Shown here: positions 1 through 11,780 of the stretch, piece after piece
Numbering within the stretch: position 1 is the first letter of the stretch
How the letters are laid out: each line of letters opens with the position of its first letter
NCBI RefSeq assembly: GCF_921293095.1
Contig: NC_060254.1
Location: 59,256,069-59,320,068, forward strand
Reading direction: 5' to 3'
From: Ischnura elegans
Taxonomy: Eukaryota > Arthropoda > Insecta > Odonata > Coenagrionidae
DNA: 64,000 bases
Made by a program: the position numbers and the translations under genes
Notes under the pieces: model-generated
Told to the model about the DNA's origin: nothing
The model's input: the letters and a program-made list of their open reading frames with translations, nothing else
The model's database searches: none

Positions 1-1092
1 CCATAACATCGAGAAACACACATAAAGAGATTGGTACGAAGAGATGTTGGGAGGATAGCGGGACATTCGTTGTGATGACGGCTTTTATGAGCGAGAGAAC
101 CAGCTTAGGCATACGAATTGATTAGCGCCTGAGAACTAAGTTAAGAGGGGAATGTATACGGAACGGTTGGCAAGCTTGGGGATATCGCAGGTCGCGCAGA
201 ACGCACCGCGCCATATTAGCATACCCGAGGTCCACGATAGCAAATATTAGGCAAGAACGAAATGATAGCTAAGGAAGGATGGCTATTTACTTTATATACA
301 CTACGAGTAAAACTTCCTTAGAAAAGTTTTTTTCACATTCTCTATTCACTGATAAAATATCGATTGTATCACCACAATTTTGTCATTTAAAGCATTATAT
401 AATAGTAAGGTCAGCAAATATTGTTAAAATAATCAGGAAATAGATATCTACCAAAAAAATCATAATAAAATGAGCATATTAAAGCAAAAAACGACTACAT
501 TCATTTCCAAGAACACATAACCCAAAAGTGCAGCTGCATCTTCGTGACAAATCATCATATGAATAATAAATTATATTTGACACAAATTAGAACCTAATAA
601 ATTGAAATAAGCCTTCCACATAAATTCACTATAGTTCAAGACTAGTTCAAATAGGATTAGAAAGCACAGATGGCTACTATTGATGCAAAAAGGTAGAACT
701 TTAACTTTAACGCTGAACTTTAACTACTTGCACGAAATTCTACCGAAGTTCCATCGCATAGGGTCGTATTATACATCGTTTTTCTCATTGTTTATTTGAC
801 TACAGCAATGTGTTATTAATTATTGTTTAAACGTAAACGTTTAGCTTCTACGGTCGAAAGAGTAAAGAAGAATACGCGAAAAACAATGAAAACGGTGAAA
901 CAGTCGTCTTCTTCATCTCGTCACAGGAAAAAATATTTGATCGGTGCATTTCATTGTATTTCATTTTTTATAGAGAGAACGACATATTCGCAAAATAAAG
1001 AGCTTTTTAAAATTAAATTTTACCCATTCCTCTATTTTTAAAGTGGTGAAAAGGTAGATTTCAATTTCCGAGGTTTAGAAGAGTGCATGAAA

Positions 1093-1224
1093 ATCGAAGT
1101 TACGCATGCTATATGGAAAAAATACCACACTTCTCGCGTTAGGAAATATTTATATTGTTCTTTCTAGCAAAAAATAAACCACGTGGACGAAAATCGCCAT
1201 TTTGGTAGTGTGCATTGCCGCGGG
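1093..1224. repeat. Single arm of a fold-back MITE
   Basis: About 130 bp match the left arm of the palindrome at 1549-1786. Shared landmarks in order are TCGAAGTTACGCATGCT, GTTAGGAAAT, TTGTTC and CGAAAATCGCCATTTTG. Only one arm is present, so it is a half element or a solo remnant. It has no coding content. Confidence 0.6.
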
Positions 1225-1230
1225 GCCAGC

Positions 1231-1491
1231 TATAGTTATGGTGTACAACTATAGTTGATTCTTGACTAATTATGACATAAATGAATTCCTAGGAAATTGA
1301 TTACTGTCAGATAAATTCATATGTGCTAAACGGGTTTCTGATGCATAATATTGTACTATGTTGTGATATATGTATGTGTATTGTAACAAATGATTTAAGA
1401 TTTATATTTGACTTGTCCTTTACTTGTAGCATACCAGTCTCAGAACCAATAAAATTTATTATTATTATAGTTATGGTATACATAACTATAG
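1231..1491 (+). mobile_element. Retroposed insert flanked by near-identical TATAGTTATGG repeats
   Basis: Two near-identical direct repeats, each itself palindromic, lie at 1231-1254 and 1466-1491. The ~210 bp between them end in AATAAA followed by a short (TTA)n run, which is how a retroposed transcript ends. This is read as a small SINE-like or processed-RNA insertion with a target duplication. No protein is recognised in it. The alternative is a palindrome-ended DNA element. Confidence 0.4.
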
Positions 1492-1548
1492 TTTCGTAGT
1501 TAATAGAAAGTAGCATACGTATAGCATAGGTACGTTACTTAGATATAC

Positions 1549-1786
1549 ATCGAAGTTACGTATGCTGAATGCAAAAAATATTTATAAACTTTTCATGTAA
1601 GGAAATGTTTATTTTGTTCCTCTTACTTATGATATACCACAAAAACGAAAATCGACCCGCGGAAGCACGCTATCAAAATGGCGATTTTCGTCTTTGTGGT
1701 TTTTTTTAAGGAATAGAACTAATACCAAAATTTCCTAACATGAAAAGATCGGAAATATTTTTTCATAAAACATGCGTAAATTCGAT
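1549..1786. mobile_element. Fold-back (palindromic) MITE
   Basis: The two halves are reverse complements over roughly 115 bp each, with the centre near 1668. The ends read TCGAAGTTACG on the left and CGTAAATTCGA on the right, and both arms contain CGAAAATCG. It is non-coding and would form a long hairpin. The superfamily is not identified. Confidence 0.6.
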
Positions 1787-2329
1787 ATTCATTTGACTGG
1801 ATCAATGGATTCGGTGAAGTTAGCTCATGCTGCTACCAAGGGATGAGCGATATATCGCTACCTGTGATTGAAGAGAAGTTGCCGATCACTAGATTACTAA
1901 GTACTCGAAATCACCGCGACTGTGAATACGGAGAAGACAGCTTCGGCTGCTACCACTGTTACTGGCTACCCACAGTATATACGAAATATACAATTAACGG
2001 TTTGAATGTAAAATATGTTAGAAAATACCGACGGGATTTTAATTTTTACCACTAATCAATTCCTTTACCATATCAAATTTACTTAATTATCTTAATATGA
2101 ACTCAGAATCAGAACTATTCCCTCAAAAAAATATTTTTCCTAATTCTCCAATTTTCAATAAGTGTATTCGTTCCTATTGCGGAGAGCTCATTCATTGGAC
2201 AAGGACAAAATAGCAGCGCTACAATTCACGGCTGACTTTCATGAGTGATTCTCCTCGGTGATCGCAATCAGAGACAAGAATCACCGTTACTGATGAGTAG
2301 CAGTCACAGGTAACGAAGTGATCAGAATA

Positions 2330-2850
2330 TTACAGTTCCGCTCATCACTACCGGGAATGTCGTGAACAAAGTTAAAGATTACCATTGACCTTGAGCTTAA
2401 GCTAATTTGTACTGTACTATCATCTAAATAGCTATGGAATTCAATTATGATCATCTAGAACAGCGGTTCCCAAACTTTTAATTTCCGCGACCCATTTCTG
2501 CCCATGCGTCTTAACCGCGACTCCCTTAAAATGGTTGTTTAAGTTAAAGTAAATAATGCATTATACTATAAGTACACATCTTGCGACCCCCAGTTCTTAG
2601 AACGCTGATATAGACAAAGCGCTAAGGCAAATAATTAATATTTTAATTCACCAATTGTTGTGTCATCAAATATAAGTATTTTATGAGGCTCAATCCATCC
2701 ACATGATCTGAACCAATAAAAACTGTTAAGAAAAAAATTCTTGTAGATTGAATAATTATGGAGCAACTTTTTTAATATTGCATTACATATCAATCAACAA
2801 AAAATAAAACTGTCAAATGGATTTCCTACTAATAGATTTCATGTATACAA
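2330..2850. repeat. Duplicated block, copy 1 (split by a hAT-like MITE)
   Basis: This block matches 3845-4195. Shared text includes ACCGGGAAT..CGTGAAC and GGCTCAATCCATCCACATGA, then GGAGCAA and AATGGATTTCCTACT. The 147-bp element at 2461-2607 lies in this copy and has no counterpart in the other, so it arrived after the duplication. No coding frame was found. Confidence 0.6.
2461..2607. mobile_element. hAT-like MITE (CAGCGGTTCCCAAACT type)
   Basis: The left end is CAGCGGTTCCCAAACTTTT and the right end, reverse-complemented, is CAGCGTTCTAAGAACTGG. The internal 'GACCC' text is typical of the widespread hAT MITEs that begin CAGNGGTTCYCAAACT. Flanking 8-mers ATCTAGAA and ATATAGAC agree at 6 of 8 positions, which fits a decayed 8-bp target duplication. 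At 147 bp it is non-autonomous. Confidence 0.65.
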
Positions 2851-3844
2851 AAAAATCATAAGTTCTAATTACATACAAAGTGCGCCCTCTCTCGCAAGAT
2901 CTTCTTATTAGACACCCCGAGAACAATTATTTTGATTCCAGCCGTAGGAGCAAATTGCTCCTTTGCGTTTAATTCTTAATATATTTTTTTCACGGGCACT
3001 GATAAAACCATAGTCTTATAATACTCACATTAATGTGTTAGCTCTAAGAAATGTACGGAGGAAATTCACCTAGTGAAATATTTGGTACCAAGCTCATCAA
3101 ATTATATTGATCAAATAGTGCAATAAGAACACCCAAAAATGTTTTTCTCGTACCTTGCATTGTTAAACACTGAGATATTTATTCTATCATGCTGTAGTCC
3201 AGAAAGATTGGTATAATGTATTCTGGATAGTTAAAAATTACTTCCAAAGAGAATACAAAAGTGATAAGAATTACCGAAAATATTTTGGTTTGACAAATTT
3301 ACCGCGACAAATAGAAAAGAACTGGAGATTCATTGATCCACTTCTCAGATGTCAAGAAAACCATAAATTATCATGTAATTTAGTAATTATCATCGTTTCC
3401 GTGAATAATTTTAGTAGGAGTATTTTCAACACCTCATATTCATAAATAATTTTCGTAAGCTGAATAAATTAAGCTGCTTTGACATCACTGACTGACTTCG
3501 CCATCAAACTATTTTAAAATTACGAGAGAAAATAATTACAAATACATTTCACTACGAAGCATAGAGAAATTAGTCATCTTTTTCCAGAATACCTTCGTTC
3601 TTATTCTTAGTGTTTTCTTTGGTCAATAATCTCTAATCTTTTTTTTTACCTTCGATAACCATTAACGCTTTTTTCTCCAGCCGCAATCACTTGTTAGTGA
3701 CCGTCTCAGTATGAATTGCGGGCAATAACGCATGTTTATGACTTGCACATAAACCACAACCCTCGATAAATTCACTTATTTTTTCCTTCATCATCATGAA
3801 GTTAGTTCCAATGAAGCTAATCTTGATGCTTTTTGCATGATTAA

Positions 3845-4195
3845 ATGAAGTCTGAAGCAACCGGGAATACCGTGAACATAGCTAAAGCTTTCCACCAATG
3901 CTGTATTGGGGAGTTTTATTCAACGGTCTGATTATAAACGCCGTTGAATGTAATAATTATCAGCAGTATATGTAGAAATGTTTATGATCAACAATATTAA
4001 TTAAATTTTTTTGACTTAATGCAATCAAATATTAAAAGTACCGCATAAGGCTCAATCCATCCACATGATCTGAATGAATAGAAAGTATTGAGAAAAAAAT
4101 TAAGATTCAATAACGATGGAGCAATTGCATAATGTTGCATAAAATTTCAATCAATAAAAAAATTACAAAATGGATTTCCTACTCATCGATATCTC
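3845..4195. repeat. Duplicated block, copy 2
   Basis: This is the second copy of the block at 2330-2850, about 1.4 kb downstream in the same orientation. It lacks the hAT-like insertion. The copies have diverged with small indels, so the duplication is not recent. Confidence 0.6.
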
Positions 4196-4449
4196 CATAT
4201 CTCCTTCTGTGCAGGAGATCTAACTCGGGCATGTAAAATTGTAAAGGCACAAAAAAACCGATCATCAAGAAGCATCTGAGTCAGTTTACCTTTCTTAAAA
4301 ATTTAAGTGGAGCCGAATGGTTCGAAGCGGTGATCTTAAAACTCTTATGTGCATGCATTTACACATTTTTATTACCAAAAGGTAAAGATTAATAGAAATG
4401 AGTCTTGTCGAAGATGAAAAATATCTTGTCAACACACTCAGTGCCAGGG

Positions 4450-4851
4450 TTAACCGCTTGCGCTGTAATGACGAGTCTATCTCGTCATGAACTTTCGACG
4501 CCAAACCGAGCAATGACGAGTGTATCTCGTCATCGGATTTTAATAAGTTTAGCACTATTTGAGGAAAAATATAATTATTTTGAAAGCTTAACAATGTTAA
4601 AAAATTCACAGTATACATAAATAATTCATATTTGATGAAACATGATGCATTGGGAGGATAAAAATGATTTTATTCGAGTACCGATAGTTCTCCATGTTTG
4701 ATAATCACATTTCATTTCACGGTTCTACGTTGATTACAAAATACGAAATTATCATTTCATTACCTACCATTTGAAAAAGAACCACAGAAAAAATAAGGAG
4801 AGAATAGGAGTACGATATTCGGAAAATAAATCGAAGTGGAAGAGGTTAATG
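4450..4851. mobile_element. TTAA-flanked MITE (family X), piggyBac-like
   Basis: The element lies between TTAA at 4450-4453 and TTAA near 4848-4851. The ends are CCGCTTGCGCTGTAATGACG and GAAGTGGAAGAGG. The left part carries two short hairpins built from ATGACGAG..CTCGTCAT. A second copy at 14543-15460 has cleaner CCCC..GGGG ends. TTAA duplication with CCC-type ends is the piggyBac superfamily signature. At ~395 bp it has no transposase, so it is non-autonomous. Confidence 0.65.
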
Positions 4852-5634
4852 CAATGAATAAGATGATTTATCATCAATGGAATGCGTTTTTCATGAAGCA
4901 GGAGGCTTGGTTTCTTATAAATCGACGGCGATATTTCAGCGTAGCGTAGCTGAATAGTAAGCATTTCCGGAGACCAGTAGGCCCAGAACGACTGGGATTC
5001 CCAAGCGAAGGGCGCCATACTTGGGACTCCAAATAAAAGGACGAAGGCTCGTGGGCTGGCGAGACGATGGAACGAGGAAGGATGGGTCTCATACGAGGAA
5101 AGGGAATAAAAAGGAAAGGTTTAAAATTCCGGGAATTGCTGCATAGTGATTGAAACCCACCCAAAAAGGTGGAAGGGCAAGTCTAGGAGAAAAAGAAGAT
5201 GTTTCAACCAGTCTCACCAAGCGCACACGTATCTAATTCCTTACATCGCATCAAAAACGTGATTGCTCCGAATCAGACCCCACTCAGTTATTATATTGGT
5301 AATACAGGGAAGGTGTAGAATAATGGTTAAGAGAACTACGCTACTGACTGATGCAAGGCTTATAACATGCCCTGAGTCTTGGGAAACCCACAAGAATATC
5401 TACATGACTTTTTTTTGCATGTTATAACTCATGAATTAATACTTCTCCCAGGCTAACTTTTCCCTTTTCTATTACGAAATAGTAGTTTAGTTTGTATGGT
5501 AGCATGTCCGTGTCCTTACCAATATCCTAGCTTTTGATCTTACTGCTTGTCGTTGTCATGAGTGCTTGGCCTTTGTCCGGTAAGCGAGCGCGTTTCTGAT
5601 TAAGGCTAGGACGAGTGCTGTATGCCTCGTATTG
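4852..5634. other. Unassigned intergenic DNA
   Basis: This is mixed single-copy-looking DNA. A GC-richer patch at about 4970-5170 holds overlapping open frames on the minus strand, but they match no family I recognise. No splice-bounded exon or RNA gene is supported. Confidence 0.3.
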
Positions 5635-5694
5635 AATCACCCCGTGCCACACACCCTGGTGGAGGCTTGCACCGTACTTTGTAGATGTAGATGA
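5635..5694 (+). mobile_element. LINE 3' tail with hairpin and GTAGATGTAGATG end
   Basis: The sequence from CACCCCGTGCCACACACC to TGTAGATGTAGATG matches the tails at 11781-11846 and, inverted, 38474-38540. The common structure is a hairpin (CCCYGC..GCGGGG type) followed by TTATGTAGATGTAGATG. This copy is 5'-truncated to little more than the tail. Assignment to a jockey-like LINE rests on the 38.5-kb copy lying downstream of an RT end. Confidence 0.5.
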
Positions 5695-5699
5695 AGACC

Positions 5700-5750
5700 A
5701 AATCCTTAGGTAAACTCTACCCTCGCGCATTATCCAAACTTAACCTAAGA
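5700..5750 (+). repeat. SINE tail fragment
   Basis: TAAACTCTACCCTCG..CATTATCCAAACTTAACC resembles the tail of the SINE at 18840-19085 (GAGCTCTACCCTCAACTATCCAAACCAAC). It lies just after a LINE tail and may be part of the same insertion event. Confidence 0.35.
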
Positions 5751-5934
5751 TTGAAGCACCGAGCGATTGACTTTTTGTAGAGATCTTCAGCTTATTGAGG
5801 TAGGTTTGCATGGGAAACAAACACTTACATTGTACCCACAATAGCAAAAATTTCCTAATTCAATCACTTTAAGCATTCAGACCTTGAGTTGAGTGCATTT
5901 ATAGTATGTTTCTCCGCGGAAGTGAGGCTTTGGC

Positions 5935-6315
5935 AATGACAGCATGTGAGAAATCAATGGCGAAAGCTTTCGAAATGTGGTGCTCTAAATGAGGATCAAA
6001 TGGATCGAACGAGTTAGTAATGAGGAAGCTCTAAGAGGAGTGGAAGAGGATAGAAGCATCGTACAAAATCTCGATAAGAAGACGAAACAACCTAATCGGC
6101 CATATCTTGAGACATGATGGCTTGATAAAGATTGTCTTGGAGTGACAGACGAAAAGGATAGAAAATGAAAACTGGGAATAAAATATATGGACCAGGTGAA
6201 GATATGTGATAGAAAGAAGTACGTAGGTGTGAAAAGATTAGCTGATCGGAGAATTGACTGGAGAGCTGCGTAAAACCAATCTGAGTACTATTGCCCAGTG
6301 ATGATAATTCTATAT
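5935..6315 (+). pseudogene. LINE family A 3' end, reverse transcriptase C-terminal tail (decayed)
   Basis: This is the end of a non-LTR retrotransposon polyprotein downstream of the RT domain. The peptide begins AFEMWC (near 5970), continues WIERVSNEEALRGV (about 6000-6040), then shifts frame into NNLIGHILRHDGLIKIV (about 6088-6138). It ends near KRLADRR..W-RAA before TGATGATAAT at 6300-6309. Frameshifts and in-frame stops show it is dead. Homologous pieces lie at 7983, 23929, 36490, 36836 and 51150. The clade is uncertain, with RTE-like the best guess from the short repeated 3' terminus. Confidence 0.7.
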
Positions 6316-7982
6316 ACTTCTCTCCTTATCCTAAACCCTAAGAGAATTGAGAGGACCCTTTTGTATCTAAGGTACTTTAATAAACACGAAGCTAGCACGG
6401 TTAATTATTAAGGGTTAAACGTTACGTTAATTAGTAATTAATACGACTGAACACTCTTTCATTTCATTTCAAGTTAACATTTCCTGACTCCGTGTGTGTG
6501 AGTTGACAATGATTCAAAACAGTTTCACCAGCTATCTTGCTGGAATCCTCAGGTGAATAAAGATATGGCCTTTCTTCACATAGGGGATTTTAGGCGCCCA
6601 AGCCAAACCTATTGTGAATCTTTGTCAAAATATGCGGAAGGACCCCAAAAAATTTCATCCATTCAACGCCGCAGGAAAAAGTGCGGAAGAACATTCATTT
6701 TATTTATAAGTACTTTCATGGCCTCAAAAGATCATACATTCAAAAGATTTTACCGTTTCAGTAATTACCGCCATTAAAAAATAATATCAAAGATGAAATT
6801 CAAATTTTTCTTTTCAGACATAATAAGACAGTGAAGTTGCTTGACTGGATATGCGTCAGAGGAAAAGTTAGCGAGAGGTTAGCGCGGGTCGCACGATGCC
6901 CGAGAGCCCAACCCATTCAAATCAACACGCATCGCTCACTTTAGAAAGGTAAACACAGGGCGTGGAAGGAATATGGCATGTAAACCTTCCGAGCCGTCAC
7001 CTCTCCATCTTCATCACCAACATATTACCGTGGAATCCAGTCAATTATCGGATAAATTGATCAAACTTGAACGTGTGATATAGTGTGAAGTTAAGCGCGC
7101 AAATTCCAAGTCGACAGAAGTTCACATTCACTTCTGCAATGATTTGAGTCGAAGGAAATGTTGTACAACCTCATATGGTATTCCGTTCCTCAGTAATTCG
7201 CTAAATATAGCCTTTTCCTACTCAAAATTGGAGAATGATGAGGCCCCCATAGCATCTAAGGTACTTCAATCAATATGAAGCTAGCACGTTAAAAGTCAGA
7301 TAATGAAGTCAATAAAGTCTGAAAAAATTATTCGTTTTATTTAAAATACTTCTACTGACCAAAGATAATTACTGCCAACCTAACTTGTCATGAGTTTGGA
7401 AGCGAAAAACGAGAACTAACAATGCAAACAACAGCTATCAAGTCAATACAAAACTGAAAAAAGAAATATCAAAAAAATTTCTCGCCTATCACATTCTCCA
7501 CTTATTTTTGAAAGTAGAGATTATTTATAATTTTTTAAGGAGCTAAATAAAAATAAATTTTCAGGAGAATATTTCTTAAATAATAAACGTATCAAAAAAT
7601 CTTGAGGCACTTGTGGGTGGGAAGATATGATAAAAGTTAGAAGAAGATGTAGGTATTAATATAAATGTCAACTCGCCCTGCCTGTGATGTTATTATGATA
7701 CATCTTAAGCAGTGGTTTCTTAATATAATGACAAAAATTTTTAAACGATTGCTCTAAATTCAAGATACTTACATGAAAATGATAAATAAAACACTGATAA
7801 AATGAACCTACTAGCTCAATATGAAAACTAACATCGTTGCTTCTTTAAGATCGCGGTTTCAATTACCGACTACTTGTAATGTCCACTACGCAGAACATGG
7901 AGATTTATGTTTGTGTAAATAATAGTTTGAAAATGATTTATGAACTAAAGAGCATTAAAAATGATTTTATACATTAAAGTGA
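6316..7982. other. AT-rich intergenic DNA, no gene seen
   Basis: Two short near-identical phrases (CATCTAAGGTACTT..GAAGCTAGCACG near 6370 and 7252) show an old local duplication. A 74-codon frame at 6553-6777 has no recognisable domain. A GC-richer patch lies at about 6850-7010. Nothing here supports an exon. Confidence 0.3.
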
Positions 7983-8172
7983 AAACAATCGTAGAAGGAC
8001 AGGTGGAAGGGAAGAAGGGCAAGGGACGGCCCCGAATGAGTTACTTAGGAAAGGTAATGAAGGATGTTAAAGGGAAGAAATACGTAGCTATGAAAAGGTT
8101 AGCGGATAGGAGAGAGGAATGGAGAGCTGCGTCAAACCAACCTTAGGATTTTTGACTAACGATGATGATACA
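7983..8172 (+). pseudogene. LINE family A 3' end, 5'-truncated copy
   Basis: The frame is open from KTIVEGQVEGKKGKGRPR through KDVKGKKYVAMKRLADRR to EEWRAASNQP and a TAG near 8144. It is the C-terminal ~56 residues of the LINE A polyprotein and then runs into GATGATGATAC. The 5' breakpoint is near 7980, where the similarity to the other copies stops abruptly. This is typical of incomplete reverse transcription. The GKGRPR basic motif is common in the tails of arthropod endonuclease/RT elements. It is one of the best-preserved copies in the window. Confidence 0.75.
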
Positions 8173-9555
8173 TTTATGAAGAAGAGTACATAATACTAAA
8201 TGGGCCTTGGAAGTAATGAAGAGATTTAAATATATAAATAATTCGTTTTCATTTGAAATGCTATCGGCAGATGTACCTCAGCGTGATAAATATATTACGC
8301 CTTTCATGATGGATAATTAAAATTTACTTCCATTCATTTTTTAATCTTCCTCTAATCAATTTATTAAACGACGTAACGGTCAACCACTACGCTATATCGA
8401 ACCTGGACGCTAATAGATGGACAAAGCGAAACATTTCGTGGCAGTGAAATAAAAGACATGGAATCTGAATAAAAAAGAGTAGCATATGGGAGGTGGCATC
8501 ATAGGTAGGCAGGCATAGCGGGACCGCGAGCCGCACGACAGCTGCGCCAAAGCGGTGAATCGCTGAAAGAGTGGGGTCGCGTGGCCTTCATTGTCGCTTT
8601 ACCAGACACCTGTACGCGGGGCGATAGATAGTCAGTGACTACTGCCGGCGGCCCCGGAAGCGTTTTGACTGAGAGCCCCAGGCAACAAGCAAACTCTACG
8701 CGGGAGTGTCAAGCAGGAAGTGGGCGAAAGGACCCGACGATGTGAATCTAACCATAAGGTCACGGGTACATTATAAATGCATTTAAAACTCTATATTATC
8801 CACATGAGTTACTATAATCGAACCAAAAGGTGCTTGGCAGGGCAGGCACGTGGCAAAAAAATTTACATCGGGGAAAGGGGGTGCTAAAAAGAATGCGGGT
8901 TACCTCTACCGGTACTTTTTGTCTATTCGCGCGCATAGGTAAATCTCGGATTTCTATTATTCAGCTATGTATCTCAAGCTTTAACTCACCGTTGGAGGTA
9001 ACTGGGAATCTTAAGTGAAACTTCGAAGGCGTTCTCAGCCTATAATTACTCTTAATAATTTTATGATTTGAATGAAAGTGTTAGAAAAGACATACGATTT
9101 TTTATGAATTTCCTGGGTGGAGGGGGTTGATAAAAATCCTGGATACGCCTATTGTTAAGGGTAACAACGAAGGGTAACTTCCAAATTTTTTGTGTTTCAA
9201 GGAATATAACTGATAACTTCAGGCTTGACTCAGTGCCAGAAATAAAGCCATAGAGTTTTGACTCAATATTTCAACCGGGAGGGAACAGAAAAATTTCGAT
9301 GCAAGAAAAGTGTATGCCTGTTTGGAGGCTATTTAGGAGAAGACTCTGAACAGAAGATGTACCCATATTATGAATCCCTGGTCGTACCTCTTTTCAAATA
9401 AATGCTAGTTAACCTAGCAAAGTTTTATTCTTATATTTTCCATACAACCTTAACCAGTTGAACTCACATTCTCAATGGCACCTTCTTAAAGGGGAGTAAA
9501 TTTATCCGGTAGCTATCTCAACTAAGTGTCCCCGACAGTATGAATTCACCTGATA
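8173..9555. other. Intergenic DNA with a GC-rich island at ~8490-8750
   Basis: Most is AT-rich. The 8490-8750 patch is clearly GC- and CpG-richer than its surroundings (GCGGGACCGCGAGCCGCACG and similar). It has no long frame, no recognisable RNA fold and no repeat partner in this window. It could be a regulatory island or an unrecognised repeat. Confidence 0.3.
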
Positions 9556-9930
9556 CTTACGTGAATTGGCCGCGCACGCAAGCGGTCTGGTCAGGTAAAA
9601 TTTCACCCACGACACGGGAGGAATAAAAAAAAATCTTCATATTTCGGCGCCGATGCCACAACTTCTCACAGCTATGGCTCGCCGCAGTGCCATTCCATAT
9701 AAAAACCACGGCCGCCAAACCCCTCTCATACCCCTCTAACCTTCCACCCCCTCTGAATTCCACCCCAACCGCCTGGGACCGGTGCACGAAATTTTATGCC
9801 GGAGCCTGCGACGGGTCTCGGGAGGTCATTGAACCTTTATGAAGGATCCCACGTCTCTGCATCCACCTCGGAATACCCATCGGAAGACCACAGCGACGAA
9901 GCTGAAAACCACTCTATCAATTCTTCGGCC
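9556..9930. other. GC-rich segment with coding-like frames on both strands
   Basis: Overlapping frames of 76 codons (minus, 9557-9787) and 63 codons (plus, 9796-9987) lie in a GC-rich block. The plus frame has a Ser/Glu-rich stretch (SASTSEYPSEDHSDEAE). No domain is recognised. It could be part of an unrecognised transposon or a low-complexity exon, but no splice sites can be defended. Confidence 0.2.
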
Positions 9931-9974
9931 ACAAACTTATTACATATTATCATTATTTATTTATTCCATTTTCA

Positions 9975-10165
9975 TTTATTCCCATAAAACCGAATAGAGC
10001 ACAAATTGACCATTTTACATCGTAATGTTCAACAAATTAAAGAAATACACGGGTACGAACCACCATGCCTTGGATAGGGACAATCTACACAGGTGGGAAT
10101 CGAACCCGTGAACTCTTGCTGGCGAGGACTTTACCCCGCCACCACCGAGACTGACATTAAATGTA
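9975..10165 (-). mobile_element. tRNA-derived SINE (family S1)
   Basis: On the minus strand a tRNA-like head begins TCTCGGTGGTGGCGGGGTA. It contains a B-box GGGTTCGATTCCC at 10095-10107. The body continues through ATTGTCC and the 3' tail. The copy at 45112-45300 aligns along its whole length, and 33550-33650 shares only the head. Polymerase III promoter boxes mark it as a SINE rather than a functional tRNA. Confidence 0.75.
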
Positions 10166-11780
10166 GTGTAAGATTCAAATCAACTGATTTCGGCAATACT
10201 TGGTGAAACGAAAACTAAAGCAAAAAAAGCAATATTGCACAAATAATTAAATTCTGACTACTAGTTTCAGCGACTTAAAGTTATTATAAAGATAAAACTG
10301 CATCAAGATACACTAGAGAATATCAAGACAGACAATATTGTGGCAGAACATAGCAAGCAAGCTGTTTGCCTTGATAAGGACTTAGAAACTAGTAAAAAAC
10401 ACAAAATTGTTTGTGGAAGAGTACTTTGTTTTTGATTTTTTTTCTACAATGAGTATAGTACAATTCTTTAAGATGGGTTCGACTTAAAATGGATGTGGCA
10501 AGCTATCTCAGTTTCTTTACGGGCTCATTTTTAAATTTCAAATTTCACCCTTTTAGTTTCCTCTCGAATAATTCGTGATGAATTTTGTAACTCCACGCCT
10601 TTTTTGTCAACGAAACGTATTGTTAAATATTCTTCTTTCTGACACTGTTTTCAACACCCTCTCCCCGCTTTACTAGTACTCTTAACTAGTACGCTTTAGT
10701 ACTCGCACCATGCAAATCTTCTATCTCCTCCATATCTCCTTTAGTTTCCTCGTTTCTTTCCTTCTCCCTAAGCAAAACACCGATGCAAGAGATAAGATGA
10801 ATGAAACCGAAGCTGACGCATGACCTCAGAACGAGGTGCAAAGGAAATTGAAAAGGGAAATGATACTGAATCGGAATCCGAACATTGCGAACTAGTATGG
10901 AGACAAGACCAAAGTTGAACAGATCTAACAGTCAAAGAGCATCGATTTCTGTTTGATTGCCACAGTAAGCATCCTCAAAACGACTCCTTGATGTGCCACA
11001 AAGGCAGAGATGTTAACATTCCCTCCCTCAACGTTTGTTTTGGCCGTAGCCACTAATTCAGCCCCCCAAGAGCAGTGCACAAGCCGGTCAACATGTCGTC
11101 ATTTCACTCACGGTCAACGTCTGGGCCTCAAATGCTAAGCACTACCAGACATTAGCATGAAAAAAGAGCATATTTTTAATGGCTTATATAGAATACGGAT
11201 TTGTAAAGCACTGCGAGCAGTTCTTTACAAGCTTTGTAAAGAATAAACCAAAAATTAGATGGGAACTACTTGAGCGAGTGGAGAAATTTAACAATTTATG
11301 CAGAATATTATAGGAAAGCGGACAGAGCAGAAAAGGTATTCAGGAAGAGAAAAGCGTGAGCCAAGAAGGCATTTATGAATAGAAAATATCTGATGACAGT
11401 ATGGTTATGCTAAAGGATAAAGAAGGGCCAGCAAAAAGACTGATCTGGATTGTAGTGATTGGCTAAAAGGAAACTTACGGAGGATGAGAAAAAACTGTGG
11501 GCGATGAATATGAGGGCATGAAGGAGAAATTGACGGAGAGGAAAAGTAAGCCAAATGGATTAGATGACTTGTAGTGGAGCCTAGTAACTTGTGTAATAGA
11601 TGTATCTGAATTTAATTATTATCTCTAATAGCATACTTTGTGTGGGCTAGGTTTATTGGGAGATTGCCTTAATGAGTTGTTGAGATTTTGCATGAATGTG
11701 GTAGTATAGTTTGCAATCAGGCGAAACGTTTTTTGGATCGTGTGGTGTGCATGTAGGAATCCTATTGCATGCAGCATGCT
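10166..11780. other. Intergenic DNA, no gene seen
   Basis: This stretch is AT-rich. No frame above 60 codons lies wholly inside it. A ~300-bp purine-rich run lies at about 11270-11580. No repeat partner in the window was noticed. Confidence 0.3.
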
